Origin: Methanobacteriota archaeon
GTDB taxonomy: Archaea; Thermoplasmatota; Poseidoniia; Poseidoniales; Poseidoniaceae
Length of the DNA: 5,160 nt
Assembly: GCA_002726395.1 (NCBI GenBank)
Contig: PBTA01000054.1
Coordinates: 3,269 to 8,428, forward strand
Direction: 5' to 3'
Position 1 is the first letter of the stretch. Each line of letters starts with the position of its first letter. This document shows positions 1 through 5,160 of this stretch, one piece after another. The position numbers and the translations under genes were made by a program. The notes beneath the pieces were generated by a model. The model was not told where the DNA came from. It ran no database searches and was given only the letters and a program-made list of their open reading frames with translations.

Positions 1-141
1 CCCTTCCCCATTCAACCGATTCTTTGCCATGTTTTGATAGTATCCATTTCTCGACCCTACAATAACTAACTTTGACACCCATGTGTTACGATTTTGCAGC
101 AGATTTTTACCACGGTGAAATTTTGCTTATTTTGTATCCCC
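1..141. other. Left-edge stretch with no recognised gene; plus-strand T-runs
   Basis: This segment follows the 3' end of the rhomboid gene. On the minus strand one frame is open from position 126 to the window edge (in-frame TAA at 129-127). It has possible starts at GTG 78-76 and ATG 30-28, and its product would include the run KLVIVGSRNGYYQN. I do not recognise it, and an open stretch of 42 codons can occur by chance. On the plus strand the three frames close at 35-37, 63-65 and 67-69, so the tail of a convergent gene cannot be excluded. Plus-strand T-runs at 92-95, 104-108, 121-124 and 130-133 would suit an archaeal oligo-T terminator for such a gene. There is no comparable U-tract for the rhomboid transcript on the minus strand. 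Confidence 0.3.
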
Positions 142-1182
142 TCAAGGCCAATTAAAGTGTCCAGGATGGCTTGAACATTGGATTTGGGGGCCATCTGAAC
201 GTTCAATTACTCCTAGCGGACTAGAGCACTGTGGACAATTGGCTAGGTCTGCAATATGTTCCATCCAGGCTTGCCGGGTTTCAGGCTCATCGCTTGAATC
301 CATGAGACTTTTAACTGAATCACGTAGATTTTTGGGCAATTCATAATCTTGAGCTGTCCAAGGGTCTTGTGCAGATTTCAAATCTTTCATTTGCTTTTTT
401 ATGCTACGTAGCCTATTGATAACCTCACTTGAGGAAGACGGCCCACCGTCTTCGACACCCAGTGGGACAGGCCCTCCTTTGGCAACCAAAGGCAAGGTAA
501 CATAGGCTAAAATGAATCCACCCAAGTGAGCCATGTGCCCAACATCACTCGGTCTTTCAAGGCCATATGTAGAATAAGCCCTGAATACTTCAAGACCGAA
601 GTAGATTAATGCCAAATAAAACACCGGCCACTTGCGTATTAGAATCAACGGAAATGGAATCTCATCTTTTGGCCAACCTGCCAGATATGCCCCAAACAAG
701 CCAAATGCTGCACCTGATGCACCAAGAGCAGGCCTAGATGATTCAATATTGAACAAAAACCAAGCGATGGAACCACCAATTAAACCAATAAAATAAATTG
801 CAAAGAATCTATTTCGGCCCAACCGTTGTTCAAGTGGAATTCCGACAAGAGCAATCACCATAATATTGCCAAGCACGTGAGTTGCATCGAATTGACTATG
901 TAAAAATCCAGCCGAGATGAAAGTGATCCAGCCTGACGGTTCCTTAGCCTCTGTTGGCCTCATCCACAAATCCTCCCATAGCCAGAGTTCAACAAAGCCC
1001 AAATTGTAAAATAATGACCATATGACTTGGACAAGATAGCCTAGTAACAGTCCGACTGTCATTGACAAAGCAAAGGAAGTCTTGTGGCGAAATGAATAAT
1101 ATAGCGGCCAAAAAATTACTGTTAACCAGACTACGAATAATGCCGTCTCAACTCCGTTGAACTGCATCAACTGGGCGGCCAT
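142..1182 (-). CDS. Rhomboid family intramembrane serine protease with C-terminal zinc-finger-like tail
   Basis: Predicted to cleave transmembrane segments of other membrane proteins within the bilayer; the substrate is unknown. The rhomboid signatures are present. The catalytic serine motif GASG lies at residues 154-157 (Ser156). The catalytic histidine is His219 in AHLGG. The oxyanion/loop motif HVLGN lies at 102-106 (His102, Asn106), preceded by FLH at 93-95. Hydrophobic segments at about 10-29, 36-60, 101-118, 126-145, 154-169, 186-201 and 217-233 suggest a six-helix core plus one extra N-terminal helix. After the core comes a polar tail of about 110 residues with a helical, charged stretch (about 253-272). 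It ends in C316-x2-C319 ... C336-x2-H339-x2-H342, which looks like a zinc site. The start at ATG 1182 is the first Met after the divergent spacer; Met6 (1167) is an alternative. No Shine-Dalgarno is visible. The gene is transcribed divergently from the ccm cluster, so a link to heme handling is only positional. Family call is firm; function is not. Confidence 0.9.
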   Translation of the reverse strand: MAAQLMQFNGVETALFVVWLTVIFWPLYYSFRHKTSFALSMTVGLLLGYLVQVIWSLFYNLGFVELWLWEDLWMRPTEAKEPSGWITFISAGFLHSQFDATHVLGNIMVIALVGIPLEQRLGRNRFFAIYFIGLIGGSIAWFLFNIESSRPALGASGAAFGLFGAYLAGWPKDEIPFPLILIRKWPVFYLALIYFGLEVFRAYSTYGLERPSDVGHMAHLGGFILAYVTLPLVAKGGPVPLGVEDGGPSSSSEVINRLRSIKKQMKDLKSAQDPWTAQDYELPKNLRDSVKSLMDSSDEPETRQAWMEHIADLANCPQCSSPLGVIERSDGPQIQCSSHPGHFNWP

Positions 1183-1271
1183 GTCTAGCGTTAAGGCTTG
1201 TTACTTTTGAACTACTGTGGAATTTGTTGACAAATGGTAGCATTCATGTCACCCTGTCAACTGGGCAAAGC
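1183..1271. promoter_or_regulatory. Divergent intergenic spacer with operator-like inverted repeats
   Basis: This 89-bp spacer separates the rhomboid gene from the ccm cluster and should hold both promoters. I see no convincing archaeal TATA/BRE box on either strand. It does contain a 14-bp palindrome, ATTTGT-TG-ACAAAT (1222-1235). It also contains a 7-bp inverted pair, GTTGACA (1226-1232) and TGTCAAC (1255-1261). TGTCA is repeated directly at 1247-1251 and 1255-1259. These could be regulator sites, but repeats of this length are not rare by chance in a spacer this size. The plus-strand reading frame is open back to a TTG at 1224, so part of this could be coding if that start were used. Confidence 0.35.
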
Positions 1272-2489
1272 ATGGCAGACCCCATACTGGAACTGGATAA
1301 GGTGACAGTGCGTCGCGGCATGGGAGTCGTTTTGCAAGATTTTTCTTTGCACATCAAATCTGGTGAATGTGTGATATTACATGGCAAAAACGGTGCGGGC
1401 AAATCAACCATCCTGGAAACCGCAGCGAGATTATTACCGATGGAATCGGGGGCAGTATCCCACCATGGTAGTTTAGTGTGTGACGGCCAAGGTAGAAGAC
1501 TAAATCCAAACAGCCCGTTTGGTCTAACCCTTCAATCAAATTGTTTAGTTGCCAGCCAAACTGTCGACCAACATTTGGCCAACGTGATGGCTTTATGCGC
1601 TAAATCAATTGACCTTAAACCCATTTTGTCGGCATTTAAAATTGCTAACCGTCGAAATGACAAGATTGCCCATTTATCGGGTGGACAGCAAAGAAAAGTG
1701 GCAGTTATCGCCGGGTTAATACCTGCCATGGTTGAGAGTCAACCGAGACTTGTTTTACTCGATGAACCTGATTCGGGATTAGATGATTCAGCAATCGAAG
1801 TTCTTATCCAATCCATTCACGAACTGAGAAACATTGGACATTGTTTCATGATTGCAACTCATGACTCAAGATTGTTTGAATGCGGCACTTCGCTGAATGA
1901 TTTGAGTTCAGAGAAAACCCAAGAAATCACCAATAGCGACCGTTGGACTGTGGAATCAAAACCTAATCCAGTCTCTTTATTAAAGACCAAAATAGGCTGG
2001 AAATACAATTCCACAACCTTGGTTTCAATTCAACGGAACTGGTTGGCTGCCCTGTTAGTAATGGGTGGATTGTTATCGATCGTTGACCCGTTAACCTTGA
2101 GTGATGAAACCATGATTCTAATGGGCTTCACTCTCGCACCTGCGTTCACTGTTGGTTTGGTAGGTGATGCGGTATTCAAAATACTCAGTGAACAAAGATC
2201 GATTGATTGGTGGCGAGCCCAGCATAATCTCGTACCGAATTCTTACCTTGAATCATTCATTAGTGGCATAATCCTTACCGGTATTTCTAGTCAAATATTT
2301 ATCCAGTCTGTGGATTATCGAATTATCGCCATTGGTGGATTAATCGCATTGGCTACCACTGCTTGTGTCAGATTCTTGCAACTAAGTACTATCAGACTTG
2401 CCCGGAGTAATGCGGTTTTCATCAGATTGTTGACGCCGATTTTAATTCTGCCTTGGAGTCTTATGGTTGACTATTGTGCTAAGTTATAA
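1272..2489 (+). CDS. Heme exporter ABC protein: CcmA-like ATPase fused to CcmB-like membrane domain
   Basis: Probable ATP-driven component of system I cytochrome c maturation. CcmAB powers release of heme-loaded CcmE from CcmC/CcmD at the outer face of the membrane. With the start at ATG 1272 the protein has 405 residues. Residues 1 to about 205 form an intact ABC ATPase: Walker A GKNGAGKS (38-45), Q-loop Gln88, signature LSGGQQ (135-140), Walker B VLLDEP ending at about 166, D-loop GLD, and H-loop His197. A polar linker follows, then about 165 residues with some five hydrophobic segments (about 257-271, 280-300, 329-346, 350-366, 382-399). CcmA is normally a separate protein of about 200 residues with a separate CcmB permease of about 220. 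Here the permease half is short and diverged, and its CcmB identity rests on topology and position before ccmC. ATG 1272 is preferred over the in-frame TTG at 1224 because the typical ATPase N-terminus begins there; neither has a Shine-Dalgarno. It could alternatively be a generic ABC-2-type exporter. Confidence 0.82.
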   Translation: MADPILELDKVTVRRGMGVVLQDFSLHIKSGECVILHGKNGAGKSTILETAARLLPMESGAVSHHGSLVCDGQGRRLNPNSPFGLTLQSNCLVASQTVDQHLANVMALCAKSIDLKPILSAFKIANRRNDKIAHLSGGQQRKVAVIAGLIPAMVESQPRLVLLDEPDSGLDDSAIEVLIQSIHELRNIGHCFMIATHDSRLFECGTSLNDLSSEKTQEITNSDRWTVESKPNPVSLLKTKIGWKYNSTTLVSIQRNWLAALLVMGGLLSIVDPLTLSDETMILMGFTLAPAFTVGLVGDAVFKILSEQRSIDWWRAQHNLVPNSYLESFISGIILTGISSQIFIQSVDYRIIAIGGLIALATTACVRFLQLSTIRLARSNAVFIRLLTPILILPWSLMVDYCAKL

Positions 2490-2515
2490 CCTCCAAGTTC
2501 AATAAGGGGTCCACT

Positions 2516-2521
2516 GAGGAG
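2516..2521 (+). promoter_or_regulatory. Shine-Dalgarno of ccmC
   Basis: GAGGAG lies 5 nt before the ATG at 2527, a good match to the archaeal anti-SD. It fixes this ATG as the start of ccmC. It also shows that ccmC is translated independently of the upstream gene, which ends 37 bp earlier. Confidence 0.75.
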
Positions 2522-2526
2522 TAATC

Positions 2527-3225
2527 ATGCGAGGTAAATCCGGTGACATGTATCTGTTAGCCGGGTTTTCTGGCTTGATGATAACGCTCTATCTAGCATT
2601 TAACTGGGCACCAAGCGTAGATATCAATGCTTTCCAATCTCCTGAGGCTCAAAGGATATTCTACTGGCATGTTCCTGCCGCATGGGCGGCATTTATTGCC
2701 TTCACAGTGTTATTCATCGGATCTGCGCTGTGGTTTTTCAAGCGAAGTCCACTTGGTTGGAAGTTACACATAGCTGGTTCAGAAGCGGGTCTTGCATGCG
2801 GTTTAATGGCCGTGTGGTCCGGTTGTGTTTGGGGTGCTGCTGAATGGGGCACTCCGTGGGATTGGGAGGATTTTCGACTCAATACCTTTGGTCTGCTAAC
2901 TTTACTGGCACTATTCTTGGTACTTGGCAGAAAAAGTCAACCTGATGGGGTAGAAAGTCGTGATACATTCTCGACCTTTGGTTTGTATGGTTTTGTCTTG
3001 GTTCCAATCACCTATATTGCCACTAGAATTTGGGTTATTCGTCACCCAGGACCAGTAATTGCCGGAGATGAAAACAGTTCAATTTCTGGAGATATGGCAT
3101 TGGTTTTGATCATTGGCGCATTGTCATTTACGGTCCTAATTATCGGTCATATCATGACATCCATAGAGATAACTAAATTTGAGCAACGTATCGACCGTTT
3201 ACAAAAAGAACTGGATGGTGAGTAA
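2527..3225 (+). CDS. ccmC: Heme exporter / CcmE heme-loading protein CcmC
   Basis: Polytopic membrane protein of the heme-handling family that presents heme to the chaperone CcmE during cytochrome c maturation. At 232 residues it is close to the usual CcmC length. Key elements are visible: the first axial heme ligand in WHVPAAW (His48), the tryptophan-rich heme/CcmE motif at 107-119 (Trp107, Trp111, Trp113, Arg117, Leu118), and the second axial histidine in RHPGPV (His173). Hydrophobic segments at about 7-26, 50-71, 87-105, 119-134, 148-168 and 189-210 give the expected six helices. The W-rich motif departs from the usual WGxxWxWDxRLT. Glu-Asp-Phe occupies the place of Asp-x, apparently adding one residue, and Asn replaces the final Thr. 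The C-terminus (about 213-231) is a charged helix with coiled-coil character. The gene ends in TAA directly abutting the ATG of ccmD, indicating coupled translation. Identification is firm from motifs and neighbours. Confidence 0.93.
   Translation: MRGKSGDMYLLAGFSGLMITLYLAFNWAPSVDINAFQSPEAQRIFYWHVPAAWAAFIAFTVLFIGSALWFFKRSPLGWKLHIAGSEAGLACGLMAVWSGCVWGAAEWGTPWDWEDFRLNTFGLLTLLALFLVLGRKSQPDGVESRDTFSTFGLYGFVLVPITYIATRIWVIRHPGPVIAGDENSSISGDMALVLIIGALSFTVLIIGHIMTSIEITKFEQRIDRLQKELDGE
3217..3221 (+). promoter_or_regulatory. Shine-Dalgarno of ccmD inside the end of ccmC
   Basis: GGTGA lies 4 nt before the ATG at 3226, within the last codons of ccmC. It supports the ccmD start, which follows the ccmC stop codon with no intervening base, and suggests translational coupling. 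Confidence 0.65.
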
Positions 3226-3414
3226 ATGGAAGATAAAACATACCTCTCAATTGCCTACTTAGGAATGATTCTAGGTTTGGCAATTTGGACCTGGACCACT
3301 ATATCGAGAAGTAGAAAGTTAGAACTTCGCATAATAGCCATGGAGGAAAGTTTGAACATTAAACAAGCCGAAGCAGATTCTATTGCTGCGGCAAATGACA
3401 AACCAGCAGAATAA
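3226..3414 (+). CDS. ccmD: Small single-helix membrane protein, CcmD-like
   Basis: Small protein of 62 residues matching CcmD in length, architecture and position. It has a short polar N-terminus, one transmembrane helix at about 6-25 with aromatic residues, a basic patch (RSRK at 28-31) expected on the cytoplasmic side, and a charged, probably helical tail to about residue 57. In bacterial system I, CcmD associates with CcmABC and is needed for release of holo-CcmE from the complex. Sequence conservation in this family is very low, so the call rests on topology plus the zero-spacing junction with ccmC. The Shine-Dalgarno at 3217-3221 supports the start. The tail is acidic at its end and carries heptad-like hydrophobics, so it could pair with the similar C-terminal helix of CcmC; that is inference. 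Confidence 0.78.
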   Translation: MEDKTYLSIAYLGMILGLAIWTWTTISRSRKLELRIIAMEESLNIKQAEADSIAAANDKPAE

Positions 3415-3455
3415 TCCTGCCACAGATTGAAGGCTAGATACTTGCACGAGAGATT

Positions 3456-3460
3456 GGTGA
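3456..3460 (+). promoter_or_regulatory. Shine-Dalgarno of the NMD3-family gene
   Basis: GGTGA lies 4 nt upstream of the ATG at 3465 in the 50-bp gap after ccmD. It supports this start, which places the first CxxC motif at residues 9-12. The rest of the gap shows no promoter or terminator that I can recognise. Confidence 0.65.
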
Positions 3461-3464
3461 AGAG

Positions 3465-4535
3465 ATGTCAGAGTTGGGCGCAGAATTTTGTCTAGTCTGC
3501 GGTTCTCCGCCCCCATTATTTGGCGAACGAATGTGTGAATCATGCCTTAGGAAGCGAGTAAAGTTGGCGGAGGTGCCGCAAAATGTCCCCTGGGTTAGGT
3601 GTGCAAGATGCGGTATTGTTGAGATTCAAGGCAAATGGGTACACCTTAGTGAACAAGAAGTATGGGACGAGCTGATACAACGAAATTTGAAATTTCATGC
3701 TGACGCTGAGGATATCGTTATTGGCCTAGAGACAAGAAATATTTCAGATCGACATACCATGATATATTTACAACTGGAAGGAGTAATTGACTCCTTGTTG
3801 TTTCAAGAAGAGCACACCATGCGTGCTCGAATGGCCAATGGAGTTTGTTTGACATGCACAAGAAGGGCTGGAAATTATTACGAGGCAACTGTGCAATTAC
3901 GTTCTAGCGGTAGAAAACTCAGCGAAATAGAATACAATAATTTGCGCGCTACACTGGATAATGTACTCGAAATGTTAGCAGATGATCCGATGTTTTTCAT
4001 CACTAGTGAAGGCCCAGTGACCGGTGGCTATGATGTGGTGATGGGTAGTAAAGGATTGGCTAGGTCATGGGGTCGACATTTGACAAAGGAACATGGTGGA
4101 CAAGTTGTAGAAACTAATTCTACTGTTGGACGAAAAGATGGTGTCGATGTAACTAGACTTACTCTACTTTATCGTAAACCAGGCTATGACTTGGGCGATG
4201 TAATTAGATGGCGCGATAACTTTTGGAGACCAGCATCTTGGACCAAGGACGGTGCTGTTGTTGAGCGAGTAGATCGTCAAGAAAGAACCGGTGCTTCATG
4301 GCGTGATTTAGAGTCGGCTCAAGTAGTGTCTCAAATGACTGAACATCTAGTTGTGGACTTAATCAATCAGGATTCTTCTGTTGGCGAATTTCTTGACCCA
4401 AATACTTGGGTGATGGCTTCTGTTAAGTTGCCATGGGACCATAATGGAAGAAAATCAATTCGTATTACCCGTGTAGATGGCGAATGGATAGCACTACATC
4501 ACATGGCTATTGATGAAAATGATAGCATAGAGTAA
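3465..4535 (+). CDS. NMD3-family ribosome biogenesis protein
   Basis: Archaeal homologue of NMD3, which in eukaryotes binds the joining face of the 60S subunit and acts as its nuclear export adaptor. In archaea a role in late large-subunit maturation is presumed. The 356-residue length suits the archaeal form, which lacks the eukaryotic C-terminal export signals. Four CxxC pairs are visible at Cys9/12, Cys24/27, Cys46/49 and Cys128/131, enough for two zinc sites. The family hallmark CLTCTRRAGNYYEATVQLR spans 128-146. A second typical segment, GGYDVVMGSKGLAR, lies at 187-200. The remainder, about 200-350, is consistent with the beta-rich domains that follow in NMD3. The gene is soluble, with no membrane segment. 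It follows ccmD by 50 bp and precedes the isomerase by 25 bp on the same strand, so it may share a transcript with the ccm genes despite an unrelated function. It is the best taxonomic marker in the window. Confidence 0.93.
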   Translation: MSELGAEFCLVCGSPPPLFGERMCESCLRKRVKLAEVPQNVPWVRCARCGIVEIQGKWVHLSEQEVWDELIQRNLKFHADAEDIVIGLETRNISDRHTMIYLQLEGVIDSLLFQEEHTMRARMANGVCLTCTRRAGNYYEATVQLRSSGRKLSEIEYNNLRATLDNVLEMLADDPMFFITSEGPVTGGYDVVMGSKGLARSWGRHLTKEHGGQVVETNSTVGRKDGVDVTRLTLLYRKPGYDLGDVIRWRDNFWRPASWTKDGAVVERVDRQERTGASWRDLESAQVVSQMTEHLVVDLINQDSSVGEFLDPNTWVMASVKLPWDHNGRKSIRITRVDGEWIALHHMAIDENDSIE

Positions 4536-4551
4536 AAACTAGAAAGTCTAG
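4531..4551 (+). promoter_or_regulatory. Possible internal promoter and small inverted repeat before the isomerase gene
   Basis: The A-rich box AGTAAAAACT (4531-4540) sits about 25 bases upstream of the isomerase ATG at 4561, the spacing expected of an archaeal TATA box for a leaderless message. No Shine-Dalgarno precedes this ATG, unlike the three genes before it. The box overlaps a perfect 5-bp inverted repeat, CTAGA-AAG-TCTAG (4539-4551). The match to a TATA consensus is weak. Confidence 0.25.
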
Positions 4552-4560
4552 CACCGTTTA

Positions 4561-5160
4561 ATGGCGGACTTTGATATCAATCATAGCGCATCAATCCTTG
4601 ATAGCGAAGACATGATTGGCTTTACTCGCGCCTTTGTCGAGGATATTCGAAAAGGATTAAGCGCAGTAAATGTAGAACGTTACCCATGGATTGAAGAGCT
4701 TGCCAATGGGCAATGGCAAGGCGTACTCGCCCTAGGAATGGGCGGTTCTGCTGCAGGAGGTGACTTCTTATCTGCCATCTGTGATTTGAAAGGTTCTGTC
4801 CCCGTTGTTGTTCAACGCGATTACGTCATCCCCGCATGGTGGGATGAACAATGGTTAATCATTGCAACATCACACAGTGGTAATACTGAAGAGGCGATAG
4901 AAGCGACAGAGATTGCATTAAAGTCTGGCGCTACAGTTATTGTAATATCAACAGGTGGTATACTATCTGGACTTGCTGAATTACATTACAACTGCTACCT
5001 TATTCCATCGATTGGCGGACAACCTCCACGCTCGGCATTTGGTCATATTTTTTCCCGACAACTGGCATTATTTCGATGCTTAGGAATCATACCTCACGAT
5101 AGTGATGACCAAGCAATGTTAACTCGTCTCCAAACTGTTGTTGAGGAATATGATTTCATC
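4561..5160 (+). CDS. Bifunctional phosphoglucose/phosphomannose isomerase, N-terminal part (cut by window edge)
   Basis: SIS-domain enzyme predicted to interconvert glucose 6-phosphate or mannose 6-phosphate with fructose 6-phosphate in the cytoplasm, serving glycolysis/gluconeogenesis and sugar-nucleotide supply. The first 200 codons are present and open to the edge; the family is about 300-350 residues. Visible motifs are the glycine-rich sugar-phosphate loop GMGGSAAGGD (59-68), the phosphate-binding loop SHSGNTEE (104-111) and IGGQPPRSAFG (151-161). Arg157 in the last corresponds to the conserved Arg of the PRxA motif. The loop has His105 where Tyr is common in this family (SYSGNT). The catalytic Glu and His known from the Pyrobaculum enzyme lie in the second SIS domain beyond the window, so full activity cannot be judged. 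ATG 4561 is 25 bp after the NMD3-family stop and has no Shine-Dalgarno. A single-function SIS isomerase is possible but less likely. Confidence 0.9.
   Translation, partial: MADFDINHSASILDSEDMIGFTRAFVEDIRKGLSAVNVERYPWIEELANGQWQGVLALGMGGSAAGGDFLSAICDLKGSVPVVVQRDYVIPAWWDEQWLIIATSHSGNTEEAIEATEIALKSGATVIVISTGGILSGLAELHYNCYLIPSIGGQPPRSAFGHIFSRQLALFRCLGIIPHDSDDQAMLTRLQTVVEEYDFI

Noticed and set aside
1227..1232. TTGACA resembling a bacterial -35 box
   Set aside because: The host is archaeal by its NMD3-family gene, archaeal promoters do not use -35/-10 boxes, and no TATAAT-like partner lies at the right spacing.
1354..1729. Two overlapping antisense open frames of about 60 codons opposite the ATPase gene
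   Set aside because: They lie wholly opposite a strongly supported ABC ATPase, show no recognisable motifs, and are explained as shadows of its codons.
2490..2519. CCTC and GAGG that could pair and hide the ccmC Shine-Dalgarno
   Set aside because: Only four base pairs are possible across a 22-base loop, too weak to support a regulatory hairpin.
2661..2882. Antisense open frame of 73 codons opposite ccmC
   Set aside because: It covers the most conserved part of ccmC (WHVPAAW to the W-rich motif), and its product is low-complexity Ser/His/Pro-rich with no family features.
3319..3543. Antisense open frame of 74 codons across the ccmD-NMD3 junction
   Set aside because: It overlaps the coding ends of two supported genes and has no recognisable domain.
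4539..4551. CTAGA-AAG-TCTAG as an intrinsic terminator
   Set aside because: A 5-bp stem with a 3-base loop and no following T-run is not a credible terminator; it is kept only as part of a weak promoter-region note.

Overview
The window looks like part of an archaeal chromosome, most likely an uncultivated marine euryarchaeon of the Poseidoniales (Marine Group II) type or a relative. The strongest evidence is a complete NMD3-family gene, a family restricted to Archaea and eukaryotes. Supporting evidence is an archaeal-type bifunctional phosphoglucose/phosphomannose isomerase, moderately AT-rich DNA, and GGTGA-type ribosome binding sites. The lineage assignment is inference. A system I cytochrome c maturation (Ccm) cluster implies an aerobic or respiratory lifestyle, because it supplies heme for c-type cytochromes.

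Layout, left to right. Positions 1-141 hold no gene I can name; there are plus-strand T-runs and a short open minus-strand frame running off the edge. Positions 142-1182 (minus) encode a rhomboid intramembrane serine protease with a C-terminal Cys/His tail that looks zinc-binding. A short divergent spacer (1183-1271) separates it from a plus-strand cluster that fills the rest of the window. That cluster is an ABC ATPase fused to a CcmB-like membrane domain (1272-2489), ccmC (2527-3225), ccmD (3226-3414), an NMD3-family ribosome biogenesis factor (3465-4535), and the first 200 codons of a phosphoglucose/phosphomannose isomerase (4561 to the window edge).

The ccm genes form the heme-delivery half of system I. 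The ABC transporter CcmAB works with CcmC and the small membrane protein CcmD to load heme onto the chaperone CcmE and release it in ATP-dependent fashion. CcmE and the ligase half (CcmF/G/H) are not in the window and must lie elsewhere if the pathway is complete. The ccmC-ccmD junction has zero spacing, and ccmC, ccmD and nmd3 each have a good Shine-Dalgarno sequence. The ATPase fusion, the rhomboid gene and the isomerase lack one, which may mark transcript starts with leaderless or near-leaderless messages.

I see no mobile element, CRISPR array, RNA gene or phage signature. Nothing here amounts to a new biological system. The points most worth a second look are the CcmA-CcmB-like fusion with its diverged permease half, a variant tryptophan-rich heme motif in CcmC, and the zinc-finger-like tail on the rhomboid protease.
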